Of a stretch of 64,000 nt of DNA, positions 42,622 through 51,261 are shown piece by piece (position 1 is the first letter of the stretch; every line of letters starts with the position of its first letter). Position numbers and translations under genes: made by a program. The notes beneath the pieces were generated by a model. The model made no database searches, was not told the origin of the DNA, and saw only the letters and a program-made list of their open reading frames with translations. The DNA is from Gottschalkiaceae bacterium SANA (GTDB taxonomy: Bacteria > Bacillota > Clostridia > Tissierellales > GPF-1), in contig AP028876.1 in the NCBI GenBank assembly GCA_036323355.1, positions 2,914,001 to 2,978,000 on the forward strand, in the 5' to 3' direction.

Positions 42622-43445
42622 TTAATTTCACCTCGCAGACTTTCCACTTCCCTCATAAAGGCTTGTGTTCGCTCTAAGCTGATCGGATTTTTCCATTGCC
42701 CTTCTTCTTTAAACCAGCTACCTACAATAGCACCGTCAGCAACCCGCAAAAGTTCTTTAGCATTCCCTGTAGATACACCGCTGCCTAACAAAATTGGCAG
42801 TTTCACTGCGGCTTTACAGCTTTCAACACGCTCAACGGATGGTGGCTTTCCAGTGTCAAACCCGGTTACAATAATGGCATCTCCACCCTGTGCTTCTACA
42901 TCCATAGCCTGTTCCTCTACGCTTCGATCATGGATAATAAAGTGACTGCCATGCTTTACATTCACATCACACAAGAAAGCAATTTCTTCAGCACGTAAAC
43001 GATTTCTCATGCGTGCCGCCTGCCCTCCCACGGCCTCAATGTAACCCGATTGTGAGATAAATGCATTACACCATTCAAACACGCGTATCCATTTTGCATT
43101 TCCTGCAACACCACATGCCAATGCTGGTAATGCACCATTCATATGACATTCGACTCCAACAGGAATCGATACATGTTTCACAACTTCATGTAGTCCTATC
43201 GCTAATGCTGCGGTTGTTTCAAAAGAAATTTGATCTCCTTTCAGATAAGGGATATCCCACATGTTTTCAACCTGAATACCATCTACGCCAGCAGCTTCCA
43301 GAATCTTCGCTTCCTCAACTGCAATGGATATGATCTTTCTCATATCCATTACCGTTGGATCATAAAGAGGGGAGCCAGGCAATGGTCTCAAATGTACCAT
43401 GCCGATAATCGGTTTCTCGTTCGTAAAAATCGTATTAATTTGCAC
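42618..43445 (-). CDS. BtpA/SgcQ-family protein
   Basis: A 275-aa TIM-barrel-type protein of the BtpA/SgcQ family. PIIGMVHLRPLPGSPLYD at the N-terminus, AGVDGIQVENMWDIPY, GDAIIVTGFDTGKPP and LLGSGVSTGNAKELL are family motifs. The family's biochemical function is not settled; members occur beside sugar and nucleoside genes and in photosystem assembly. The start is placed at GTG 43445, where GGAG is 8 bases upstream; TTG 43451 is too close. Its position between rbsD and rbsK, coupled to rbsK, suggests a role in ribose, or a ribose-containing compound, use in this organism. Confidence 0.82.
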   Translation of the reverse strand: MQINTIFTNEKPIIGMVHLRPLPGSPLYDPTVMDMRKIISIAVEEAKILEAAGVDGIQVENMWDIPYLKGDQISFETTAALAIGLHEVVKHVSIPVGVECHMNGALPALACGVAGNAKWIRVFEWCNAFISQSGYIEAVGGQAARMRNRLRAEEIAFLCDVNVKHGSHFIIHDRSVEEQAMDVEAQGGDAIIVTGFDTGKPPSVERVESCKAAVKLPILLGSGVSTGNAKELLRVADGAIVGSWFKEEGQWKNPISLERTQAFMREVESLRGEIK

Positions 43446-43460
43446 CCTCAAAACTCCTTT

Positions 43461-43904
43461 TTAAAAATTCACACCAGCAACCAGAATAATATAGCTAAAG
43501 GGTGTTCGTTCACCCGTTCGCACAAAGGCTTTCACTTCTTCACCATTCAATGATCCGTTCAACCAAAGATCTTTCATCTCCACGTGAGGGATAACGTTTT
43601 CTATCAACGCATTCCCTTTGTTTTGAAAACCATCAATAGTTTCTTTAAATTGTGCATATGTAGCAGGGCTGACAGATTTTGTTTCTTCAGAAACGATATA
43701 TTGCTCCACTTCCAGTTCTTCCAAAACCACCCGCAAAACATCATTGACGACTGGAATATTTTCTGTCACAGCAAGATCAATGGTTGTCGTCATTTCATGT
43801 CGCGGAAACGGGCATCCCACATCACCAATCAAGATCATATCCCCGTGACCCATCTTTGCAACAACTTCTGATAATTTCGTGTTATAAATTCCTGTTCTTT
43901 TCAT
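43461..43904 (-). CDS. rbsD: D-ribose pyranase
   Basis: A 147-aa protein of the RbsD/FucU family, which converts the pyranose form of ribose to the furanose form for the kinase. MKRTGIYNTKLSEVVAKMGHGD carries the conserved catalytic His, with DVGCPFP and the C-terminal RTGERTPFSYIILVAGVNF typical of the family. GGAGG precedes the ATG, and a perfect LacI-type palindrome lies just upstream. Confidence 0.93.
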   Translation of the reverse strand: MKRTGIYNTKLSEVVAKMGHGDMILIGDVGCPFPRHEMTTTIDLAVTENIPVVNDVLRVVLEELEVEQYIVSEETKSVSPATYAQFKETIDGFQNKGNALIENVIPHVEMKDLWLNGSLNGEEVKAFVRTGERTPFSYIILVAGVNF

Positions 43905-43920
43905 TTCTTCCTCCTTATAG

Positions 43921-43940
43921 TTAGTTAATCGATTAACTAA
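43921..43940. promoter_or_regulatory. LacI-type operator upstream of rbsD
   Basis: A perfect 20-bp palindrome TTAGTTAATCGATTAACTAA with the central CG typical of LacI-family sites, 17 bases before the rbsD start. Its core AGTTAATCG..TAACT recurs upstream of rbsR. Confidence 0.8.
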
Positions 43941-43948
43941 GTTTTCTA

Positions 43949-44968
43949 TTAAAACGGCAGCCGTTCGTCCGATTGCCGTTCTACTAGTTTCGAATTTAAT
44001 ACTACATAATTTCCCTTTAAGCTTTCCTTGCCTTCGATTGCATCCAACAACAATTGTGTGGACATAGCGCCCAACGACTTGGTTGGATTATCGATGGTGG
44101 TTAATCGCGGGTGAATAAAATTAGAAAAGAAGATATTGTCATACCCGATCACTGCAATATCTGCCGGAACTCGAAGTCCCATATCCCTTATGGCTTCCAT
44201 GGCGCCCCATGCCATAATGTCACTGCTTATAAAGGCGGCTAACTGTTGATCCTGCTTATAATTTTCTAAATACTTTTTCATCACTTCATAACCTGCTTCA
44301 AAGGAAAAATCACACTGAAGTATTTCAAGATCCGAGTCTGAAAATCCTTGATCTAGAATAAATTCCTGAAAGCCCATCAATCTTTTTTTCGCATTGGGAA
44401 CGATGTCCACTGGACCAGCCATGCAAAGAAATTTCTTGAACCCCTGATCGATAAACCGCTTGGCAACCTGAGTTCCGCCCTCATAGTTATCTGCAAAAAC
44501 AAAAGCAATATTCTTTTCTGTATCAAATGCGGGCCGGTCAACAATCACCATGGGGACCGGACGTTTTTTGTTCAACTCTCGATCTTTCATTCTAGGAGCA
44601 ACATTGATAATTCCATCCACGCCATTCTCAATAAATGTATTGATGATTTTTCGTTCCTTCTCAACACTTTGATCGGAATCACACAAGGTGATATGATAAT
44701 TTTCTTTATTGGCTACCTTCTCAGCATATTTCACAATCTCGCCAAAGAAAGGGTTTGTAATATCCGGTACAATTAGCCCAAAACGAAAGCTTCGGTTTAC
44801 TTTTAAGCTCCTGGCAATTGTATTGGGTGAATAATCAAGTTCCTCCATTGCCTTGGTGATCTTTTCAATCAACTCTGGACTAACATATTTCTTCCGAGTG
44901 ATCACATTTGATACCGAAGCGGTGGAAACGCCTGCTAGTTTTGCAACATCTTTAATCGTTGCTCTCAT
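43949..44968 (-). CDS. rbsR: LacI-family repressor of the ribose operon
   Basis: A 339-aa LacI/GalR-family regulator. Residues 1-50 are the HTH and hinge (ATIKDVAKLAGVSTASVSNVIT, LDYSPNTIARSLK). The remainder is a sugar-binding type I domain like RbsB (FGLIVPDITNPFFGEI, RPVPMVIVDRP, AVIGYDNIFFSNFIHPRLTT). ATG 44968 follows GAGGA by 8 bases. It is the first gene of the ribose operon. The two palindromes around it with matching cores mark it as the local repressor; ribose is the probable inducer. Confidence 0.88.
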   Translation of the reverse strand: MRATIKDVAKLAGVSTASVSNVITRKKYVSPELIEKITKAMEELDYSPNTIARSLKVNRSFRFGLIVPDITNPFFGEIVKYAEKVANKENYHITLCDSDQSVEKERKIINTFIENGVDGIINVAPRMKDRELNKKRPVPMVIVDRPAFDTEKNIAFVFADNYEGGTQVAKRFIDQGFKKFLCMAGPVDIVPNAKKRLMGFQEFILDQGFSDSDLEILQCDFSFEAGYEVMKKYLENYKQDQQLAAFISSDIMAWGAMEAIRDMGLRVPADIAVIGYDNIFFSNFIHPRLTTIDNPTKSLGAMSTQLLLDAIEGKESLKGNYVVLNSKLVERQSDERLPF

Positions 44969-45001
44969 ATATACCATCCTCATTTTCCTGTAACTCGTTA
45001 T

Positions 45002-45019
45002 CAGTTAATCGTGTAACTG
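45002..45019. promoter_or_regulatory. LacI-type operator upstream of rbsR
   Basis: CAGTTAATCGTGTAACTG, an imperfect palindrome matching the rbsD operator core. It lies just downstream of the -10 box, so it would block rbsR transcription. A further TAACTCGTTA half-pair is at 44991-45000. Confidence 0.7.
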
Positions 45020-45026
45020 TAATTTC

Positions 45027-45055
45027 ACTATACGCCCCACTAGTCTATTTGTCAA
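45027..45055 (-). promoter_or_regulatory. rbsR promoter
   Basis: Minus strand: TTGACA, 17-base spacer, TATAGT, close to consensus and directly upstream of the operator at 45002-45019. Confidence 0.75.
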
Positions 45056-45121
45056 ACTTTTTTCAGAATTTTCAACACTAAGTGAGATACAACATTAACT
45101 TTTGCTCTACTAAAAGTGACT

Positions 45122-45568
45122 CTATATCCACTTTCTAATCTGTGTTTGAACCTTCTGTGTCACACCCAAAATATCTGCATATTCGTATAAATTTCGCATA
45201 TCATTTTTGGGGTCTCTTAGGTATCGCCGGATGGCATGCTCAAAAGTATTCGCATCCAATCGATCTTGATATTTCACAATATCACACACCACACGTTCCC
45301 GATCAAAAATCTTCACCCGTTCATCTTCAATCTTGATCGTAACCAATCCAACATGCAAAAACTTCTTTTCCTGAAAAATAGGCTCAATAAATAGATTGTC
45401 GATACAGTATTGGCTCTGATCACTGTCTTGATCAACTGTAAGCTGCCAGGCAGAGGGTTTTTCATCTATATATCTATAAACGTATAAGGCGCTCTCCAAG
45501 GAGATTACCGCATCAGGAAAATGAGTAGAAATTATGATTTCTTCTTTGATTTTATCGACTTCACACAT
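45122..45568 (-). CDS. AbiEi antitoxin-like protein lacking its N-terminal domain
   Basis: A 148-aa protein resembling the C-terminal domain of AbiEi (type IV antitoxin) proteins: VISLESALYVYRYI near the start, then VKIFDRERVVCDIVKYQDRLDANTFEHAIRRYL and LYEYADILGV, the usual ERT-C-D, Y and L-EYA positions. The winged-helix N-terminal domain (about 50 residues) is missing. GAGGTGC precedes the ATG at 45568, so the short form could be made. Upstream, in another frame, a GTG at 45626 opens 13 codons (IKWNKLLEKSEI) that look like the start of such a domain, suggesting decay. No AbiEii toxin gene is adjacent. It is an orphan or remnant; the assignment rests on motif pattern only. Confidence 0.5.
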   Translation of the reverse strand: MCEVDKIKEEIIISTHFPDAVISLESALYVYRYIDEKPSAWQLTVDQDSDQSQYCIDNLFIEPIFQEKKFLHVGLVTIKIEDERVKIFDRERVVCDIVKYQDRLDANTFEHAIRRYLRDPKNDMRNLYEYADILGVTQKVQTQIRKWI

Positions 45569-45748
45569 CCTTGCACCTCACCATCTAAATTTCACTTTTC
45601 TCAAGTAATTTATTCCATTTTATCACAACAACCTTATATAAATAAACAAAATATGTTTTTTTCTAACATTTATTCTCTTTTATCCATTCGTTGAGGCTAA
45701 AGACCCAAAATACGCTTAAAAAAAGATGAATACCCCTTATTTTCTATC

Positions 45749-45786
45749 AAAAAAAGAGACCAACCCATGGTGAGGCAGTCTCTTTA
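45749..45786 (-). terminator. Terminator at the end of the peptide operon
   Basis: Minus strand: an 8-bp stem AAAGAGAC / GTCTCTTT with an inner partly paired loop, followed by TTTTTTGATAG, about 37 bases after the M20 stop. Confidence 0.75.
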
Positions 45787-45822
45787 ACAACTTGCTGGTC
45801 ATATTGTTTCGATTGACAAGCT

Positions 45823-47004
45823 CTACTTTTTCATTAGTGCCAAAGCACTTTCCACTTGCAAGGAAACCCCAATCGGGATACAGTCCTCATCGGCATCAAA
45901 GCCCTTGTTGTGAAGAGAAACCCTTGTCCCCTTGGCTTCGTTTCCGCAACCCAGATGATAGAAGGATGATGGAACTGCTTGGGCAAAATAAGCGAAGTCT
46001 TCGCCTCCCAAACTGGGAAATTCTACCCATCCAATATTCTCTTCGCCTAAGAGATCACTTGCAAGACCCTTAATGACATCCGTAACTTCTCGGTCGTTAA
46101 CCACGCCGATATAACCCGCTCTAAGCTCAAAATCAACACTTGCTCCAAAGCTTTCCGCAATGGAGGATGATAAATCCTTCATTAGCTTTTCCGCCTTGCT
46201 TCTAGTTTCCCAACTCAGGGTGCGCAAGGTGCCCGTCATCTCCACCTGGTCCGGAATAATATTTGGTGCCGTTCCCCCGTGAATGGAGCCAATGGTTAAC
46301 ACCGCGGAATCCAATGGCCCCACCGCTCGACTCACCACCATTTGCAAGGCCGTCACAATCTGTGCGGCAATCGCAATAGGATCAATCGCCAGTTGCGGAA
46401 CAGCAGCGTGACCGGATTTGCCTTTTACTGTAATCAACAACTTGTCGGTGATCGCTGTTAAAACACCATATTTCATTTCAATTTTACCCGTATCAACATG
46501 GGGCTCAACATGCAATCCAATGACATGATCAACCTTGGGATTTTCCATACATCCTGCAGCAATCATCCGTTTCGCCCCACCAACCGCTTCTTCAGCAGGT
46601 TGAAAGAAGAGCTTGATCACGCCCGAAAAATCTTCTTGTCTTTCTTTTAATATCTTGGCGGCACCTAAAAGAATAGTAGCATGCATATCATGGCCGCAGG
46701 CGTGCATCACCCCATCGTTGAGTGAATGGTAGTCTCGTTTTTTTACTTCCTGAATGGGCAGAGCGTCGATATCCGCTCGCATACCAATGACCTTGCCGAT
46801 ACCCGCCTTCTTGCCTTGAATGATCCCCACAACGCCCGTATCCGCAATACGGGTATGTTCAATGCCCAAAGCATCCAAATGCTTTTCAATCTGCTTTGCG
46901 GTTCGATACTCCTTGCCGCTCACTTCCGGATGCATATGGAAATCCCGTCGAATCTCCACCAATTCCTCAAAGAGTTCCTGCGCTCTTTCCCCTATTTCTT
47001 GCAT
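45823..47004 (-). CDS. M20D-family amidohydrolase (N-acyl amino acid / hippurate type)
   Basis: A 393-aa zinc amidohydrolase. It shows MRADIDALPIQE, HACGHDMHATILLGAA (metal ligands), FFQPAEEAVGGAKRMI (catalytic Glu and ligand), GKSGHAAVPQLAIDPI in the dimer domain and SLGGEDFAYFAQ near the end, all typical of M20D enzymes that cleave N-acyl amino acids, hippurate or amino acid conjugates. AAGGAGG precedes the ATG. The start overlaps the previous gene by 13 bases. It is the last gene of the peptide-uptake operon, consistent with intracellular cleavage of an imported conjugate. Confidence 0.88.
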   Translation of the reverse strand: MQEIGERAQELFEELVEIRRDFHMHPEVSGKEYRTAKQIEKHLDALGIEHTRIADTGVVGIIQGKKAGIGKVIGMRADIDALPIQEVKKRDYHSLNDGVMHACGHDMHATILLGAAKILKERQEDFSGVIKLFFQPAEEAVGGAKRMIAAGCMENPKVDHVIGLHVEPHVDTGKIEMKYGVLTAITDKLLITVKGKSGHAAVPQLAIDPIAIAAQIVTALQMVVSRAVGPLDSAVLTIGSIHGGTAPNIIPDQVEMTGTLRTLSWETRSKAEKLMKDLSSSIAESFGASVDFELRAGYIGVVNDREVTDVIKGLASDLLGEENIGWVEFPSLGGEDFAYFAQAVPSSFYHLGCGNEAKGTRVSLHNKGFDADEDCIPIGVSLQVESALALMKK

Positions 47005-48173
47005 GCTTCTCCTCCTTTTTCGTACACCACTTGACCATCAATGATGGTCAACAGAGGCTCCGATGACATTTCCAAAGGATTTCCACTCCACACAACCACA
47101 TCCGCATCTTTGCCGGCTTCCAAACTACCAATGCGATCATCCAATTCCAAAATTTTTGCCGGGTTAATCGTAATCATTTTTATGGCGTCATCAAAAGTAG
47201 CGCCAGCCTTTACCGCCATGCCAGCCATCATGTTCAACCGCTGAATGGGCGTAACTGGATGGTCTGTCATAATCGCCACCAAGACCCCTGCCTCTTGAAG
47301 AACCATGGGCGTATCAAAACTTTTATTGACAACCTCCATCTTGCCTTGGAATCCAAAGCTTGGCCCGGTAATCGCCGCCACGCCGGCTGCTGCAATATGT
47401 CGAGCGATTAAATGGCCCTCTGTGCAGTGTTCCAGGGTCAACTTGCAATCAAATTCCTTGGCAATGCGAATCGCTGTTAAAATATCGTCCGCACGATGGG
47501 CATGAATCTTCAATGGAATCTGGCGACGAATCACAGGCAACATGGCCTCTAATTTAAAATTAATCGGCGGTCGCTTTAAGGGATCGTCACCTGCATATCG
47601 GATTCGTTCTTCGTACTCACATGTCTTCAACAGGGTTTCCCTCAACACGGCGGCATTCCCCATCCTTGTCATGGGGCTCTTGCCCTTGTCACCATAGGTG
47701 CGCTTAATATTTTCTCCAAAGGCGCACTTCATGGCCAAGGGAGCCTTGACGATCATCTCGTCAATCGAATCTCCATGGGTCTTAATCACACAAAATTGAC
47801 CACCGATGGTATTGGTAGATCCAGGGCCAGAAGCAAGACTAGTCACTCCACCCTCTACGGCATCACGGAAAGCTGGATCCAAAGCATTGATTCCATCGAT
47901 TCCTCGCAAATGCGGAGTCACCGGGTCAGTCTTCTCATTGACATCCAGCCCTGCAAAGCCGACACCCGTCTCAACAATACCCACATGGCAGTGCGCATCG
48001 ACCAAACCCGGTAAGATCCAGGCACCCTGGGCATCAATTACATCGGCTCCAACCGGTGCTTCAATCTCTGCCCCAACAGCTCTAATCTTCGACCCTTCAA
48101 TCAATACGCAACCCTTTTCATACTTTCTATCTGTAGCCGTTATGACTTTTCCATTTTTAATCAACAACATCAC
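46992..48173 (-). CDS. Metal-dependent amidohydrolase (COG1228 type)
   Basis: A 393-aa amidohydrolase-superfamily protein. The N-terminal beta-sandwich is followed by DAHCHVG (first metal-binding His pair) near residue 60. KIHAHRADD and LEHCTEGH give further His ligands, and IMTDHPVTPIQRL supplies the catalytic Asp. The C-terminal part AKILELDDRIGSLEAGKDADVVVW is the standard closing motif. Relatives include imidazolonepropionase-like and dipeptidase-like enzymes; substrate unknown. It may start at GTG 48173 or ATG 48170, with AAAGGAG upstream. It lies between the opp genes and M20 in one operon, suggesting that it hydrolyses an imported peptide-like compound. Confidence 0.82.
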   Translation of the reverse strand: MMLLIKNGKVITATDRKYEKGCVLIEGSKIRAVGAEIEAPVGADVIDAQGAWILPGLVDAHCHVGIVETGVGFAGLDVNEKTDPVTPHLRGIDGINALDPAFRDAVEGGVTSLASGPGSTNTIGGQFCVIKTHGDSIDEMIVKAPLAMKCAFGENIKRTYGDKGKSPMTRMGNAAVLRETLLKTCEYEERIRYAGDDPLKRPPINFKLEAMLPVIRRQIPLKIHAHRADDILTAIRIAKEFDCKLTLEHCTEGHLIARHIAAAGVAAITGPSFGFQGKMEVVNKSFDTPMVLQEAGVLVAIMTDHPVTPIQRLNMMAGMAVKAGATFDDAIKMITINPAKILELDDRIGSLEAGKDADVVVWSGNPLEMSSEPLLTIIDGQVVYEKGGEACKK

Positions 48174-48191
48174 ATTTCGCTCCTTTGCCGC

Positions 48192-48377
48192 TTAAGCACC
48201 TAAGAACTTCATCATAATGAATCCCGCTAAAAAAAGCGCGAGAAGGGTAATGATCAGTTTTGGAAGAACCATTCGGTAGATCGCGATGGATAAGGCAATT
48301 ACATCCTTATAGCCCACAAGAACCTTTCGATTATCATCTTCCTCTATTGAATTATTCTCTTCCTCTTTGAAATTCAT
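48192..48377 (-). CDS. Small single-span membrane protein (61 aa)
   Basis: A 61-aa protein with an acidic N-terminal third (NFKEEENNSIEEDDNRK) and one or two hydrophobic helices (VIALSIAIYRMVL and LIITLLALFLAGFIMM). AGGAG lies 6 bases before the ATG, and gaps to its neighbours are only 9 and 18 bases, so it is a real operon member and not chance. I recognise no family. It may be an accessory subunit of the ABC transporter or stabilise one of the hydrolases at the membrane, which is speculation. Confidence 0.7.
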   Translation of the reverse strand: MNFKEEENNSIEEDDNRKVLVGYKDVIALSIAIYRMVLPKLIITLLALFLAGFIMMKFLGA

Positions 48378-48386
48378 TTTGTCTCC

Positions 48387-49373
48387 TTACTTCACCAAAT
48401 GACACCACACCGTATGCCCAGGCTCCACTTCCACCATGACCGGAGCCACTTGTGAACAAATCGGCATGGCTTGTGGGCATCTTGTATGGAATTTGCAACC
48501 CTTTGGTGGATTCGACGGACTCGGCACATCGCCTTCCAATATAATCCGATCCTTGACTTCCGACGGATGAGACCGCGGAACCGCAGAGAGAAGAGCTTGG
48601 GAATAAGGATGCATGGTATTGCTAAAAAGCTGTTCCGACGTTCCGATTTCCACAAAGGAGCCCAGATACATAATCCCCAAACGGTCGCAAAAATAACGAA
48701 CCAGACTCAAGTCGTGAGAAATAAACAAGTAGGTGAGTCCCATGCTTTCTTTCAGTTCTTGCATCAGTGTCAACACTTGGGCTTGAATGGAAACATCCAA
48801 GGCCGCCGTCGGCTCGTCTGCAATAATAAACTTAGGGTTCAAGGCCAAGGATCTGGCAATGCCAATCCGCTGTCGCTGGCCACCCGAAAACTCATGGGGG
48901 TACTTGGTCACATTACTCTTGTCCAATCCGCAGATTTCCAAGAGTTCTTTGGTTCGCTCCAAGGCTTCTTCTTTTCCCATAATCTTATGTTTGATCAAGC
49001 CTTCCGATACGATGGCGCCAATACTCATGCGGGGATCCAAAGAAGCAAAGGGATCTTGAAAGATCATCTGAATATTTCGTCGCATCTCTTGCATCTTTTT
49101 CTTTTCGATAAAGTATTTCTTATCAACATCAAAAATCACTTGACCGTCAAAGACTACCTTGCCAGCAGTTGGCTTGTAGAGATTGGAAATCGCACGACCC
49201 GCCGAAGACTTGCCGCATCCGGATTCACCGACTAGGCCAAAAATTTCTCCCTCGCCAATGGAAAAGGTGATGTCATCCACAGCCTTCACATCGCCAACTT
49301 TCTTTGAAAAAACGCCACCGTGAATCGGGAAATATTTTTTAAGATTGGTGACTTCAATCAATGGTTTGCTCAT
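48387..49373 (-). CDS. oppF: Oligopeptide ABC transporter ATPase (OppF type)
   Basis: A 328-aa ATP-binding subunit of a peptide/nickel family importer. Walker A is [11 protein letters not shown], the Q-loop MIFQDPFASLDPRM, the signature FSGGQRQRIGIARSLAL and Walker B FIIADEPTAALD; the C-terminal oligopeptide domain has GCKFHTRCPQAMPICS, whose Cys residues are typical. ATG 49373 has GAGGAGG upstream, and its start overlaps the end of oppD by 20 bases. Confidence 0.9.
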   Translation of the reverse strand: MSKPLIEVTNLKKYFPIHGGVFSKKVGDVKAVDDITFSIGEGEIFGLVGESGCGKSSAGRAISNLYKPTAGKVVFDGQVIFDVDKKYFIEKKKMQEMRRNIQMIFQDPFASLDPRMSIGAIVSEGLIKHKIMGKEEALERTKELLEICGLDKSNVTKYPHEFSGGQRQRIGIARSLALNPKFIIADEPTAALDVSIQAQVLTLMQELKESMGLTYLFISHDLSLVRYFCDRLGIMYLGSFVEIGTSEQLFSNTMHPYSQALLSAVPRSHPSEVKDRIILEGDVPSPSNPPKGCKFHTRCPQAMPICSQVAPVMVEVEPGHTVWCHLVK

Positions 49374-50355
49374 TGTTTTCCCTCCTCTCGTCATATAGCC
49401 AACAACGCACCTTGTGATTGGGTGCAAGATCTATCAAGTCTGGCATTTGTTCTTGGCAAATCGGCATGCAATGCTTGCACCTCGGTGCAAACGCACAACC
49501 CTTTGGCAAATTGTTTAAGGGTGGAACCATGCCCTGAATGCATTGAAGAGATTGGCCTTTTTTTACATTCATCACCCGAGAAGAAAACAATCCCCTCGTA
49601 TAGGGATGCTTCATCTCGTCAAAGAGAGTCACCGCGTCCGCTTCTTCCACAATTCTTCCCGCATACATAACCGCAACGTCATCCGCCATTTCGGCAATTA
49701 CGCCCAAATCATGGGTAATGAACATCACAGACATATCAGATTCCTTGGTCAAATTTCTCATCAAATCCAGAACCTGCGCTTGAATGGTTACATCCAGCGC
49801 CGTTGTTGGCTCATCAGCAATCAAGAGTTTTGGACCACAGCTTAAAGCCATAGCAATCATGACACGCTGCCGCATGCCACCACTCAACTGGTGAGGGTAC
49901 TCGTTAATCACCTGTTCTGCTCTGGGAATTTTCACCTTTTTTAAAAGCTCAACACATACCTTTCGATTTTCTTCACCCTTCAATCCCCGGTGAGTCGCTA
50001 GCGATTCTCCAATCTGGTTGCCTATGGTGAATACGGGATTCAAAGCCGTCATAGGTTCCTGAAAAATCATAGCAATGTCGTTGCCTCTTACTTTTTGCAT
50101 ATCAAGTTCATCCAACTGAACCAGGTCTTTTCCCTCAAAGAGCACTTGACCCGTATCGATAAATCCCTGATTCTTGGGAAGCAAGCGCATAATGGAAAGG
50201 CTGGTTACACTCTTGCCACAACCCGATTCGCCTACCACGCCCAGGACTTTTCCCTTTCTAATGGTAATATCGACATGCTGAACCGCTGTCAATTTTCCTT
50301 CAGACGTTTGAAATGAGGTTGTCAGATCCTTCATTTCTAATAAAATTTCAGACAT
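49354..50355 (-). CDS. oppD: Oligopeptide ABC transporter ATPase (OppD type)
   Basis: A 333-aa ATPase that pairs with OppF. It contains [48 protein letters not shown] and [14 protein letters not shown], plus the C-terminal Cys-containing segment [15 protein letters not shown]. It lies between oppC and oppF in the usual order. The start at 50355 is preceded by GGGGTGAGGA-type sequence. Confidence 0.9.
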   Translation of the reverse strand: MSEILLEMKDLTTSFQTSEGKLTAVQHVDITIRKGKVLGVVGESGCGKSVTSLSIMRLLPKNQGFIDTGQVLFEGKDLVQLDELDMQKVRGNDIAMIFQEPMTALNPVFTIGNQIGESLATHRGLKGEENRKVCVELLKKVKIPRAEQVINEYPHQLSGGMRQRVMIAMALSCGPKLLIADEPTTALDVTIQAQVLDLMRNLTKESDMSVMFITHDLGVIAEMADDVAVMYAGRIVEEADAVTLFDEMKHPYTRGLFSSRVMNVKKGQSLQCIQGMVPPLNNLPKGCAFAPRCKHCMPICQEQMPDLIDLAPNHKVRCWLYDERRENNEQTID

Positions 50356-50366
50356 ATCCTCACCCC

Positions 50367-51242
50367 CTATCGTTTCAATTTCGGATCAAATGCATCCCGA
50401 AGCCCATCGCCAAGAATATTAATGGATAAAATGGTCATAAGAACCATCATTCCAGGCGGAATCCATAACCACCAATGAAGTCTGAGCGATCTCAGGCTCT
50501 GTGCTGCCGCCAGCATATTTCCCCAGCTTGGCTGTGGTTGCTTGACACCCAATCCAAGAAAACTCAAGCCTGCTTCAGAAAGAATTCCAACTGCAATTCC
50601 CAATGTCGCATAGACGATGATCGGCGCCAAAACATTGGGCAAGATATGTTTGATAATAATCTCACGCGCTTCCAAACCCAAGGAGATGGCCGCTTCAATA
50701 AACTCTCGTCCCTTGATCGCCATCACTTCCGCCCGCACGATGCGGGCAATCTTGGTCCAACTTAAAACCCCCGAGATCAACATAACATTATAGATACTCG
50801 GCCCCAGCACCGCTGCAATAGCAATAGCAATGACAAAGAAGGGGAAGCACATAAAAACATCCACAATCCGCATAATCAAATTGTCGATCCAACCCCCATT
50901 ATAGCCGGCAATTGCCCCCAATAAAACACCAATGATCAGGGAGATGGCCGTTGATACGAGACCGACACTCAAAGAAACCCGTCCTCCATAGACCAGGCGA
51001 GTAAAGGTGTCACGTCCCAAGTCATCGGTTCCCAGCCAATGTTCCGCGCTCGGTTTTTGATAGCTGTTAGCCATATCGATTTGATCCCGATCATAGGGCG
51101 TCAACAGGGGTGCAAAAATTGCAATGAGCGTTAACAGTATTAAGATGAACAAGGCAGCAACTGCCATTTTATTTCGTCTAAGTCTTTTATAGACAATCCC
51201 CATGGGAGAAAGACTCTTTGCATCAAGTTCTTGTGTACTCAT
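50367..51242 (-). CDS. oppC: Oligopeptide ABC transporter permease (OppC type)
   Basis: A 291-aa permease with an N-terminal OppC_N segment (SPMGIVYKRLRRNKMAVAALFIL) and about six helices. WLGTDDLGRDTFTRLVYGGR is the conserved OppC motif, and the EAA loop is EFIEAAISLGLEAREIIIKHILPNV. ATG 51242 has AAGGAG upstream. It overlaps nothing and follows oppB by 19 bases. Confidence 0.9.
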   Translation of the reverse strand: MSTQELDAKSLSPMGIVYKRLRRNKMAVAALFILILLTLIAIFAPLLTPYDRDQIDMANSYQKPSAEHWLGTDDLGRDTFTRLVYGGRVSLSVGLVSTAISLIIGVLLGAIAGYNGGWIDNLIMRIVDVFMCFPFFVIAIAIAAVLGPSIYNVMLISGVLSWTKIARIVRAEVMAIKGREFIEAAISLGLEAREIIIKHILPNVLAPIIVYATLGIAVGILSEAGLSFLGLGVKQPQPSWGNMLAAAQSLRSLRLHWWLWIPPGMMVLMTILSINILGDGLRDAFDPKLKR

Positions 51243-51261
51243 ACTCAAATCTCCTTCCTCC

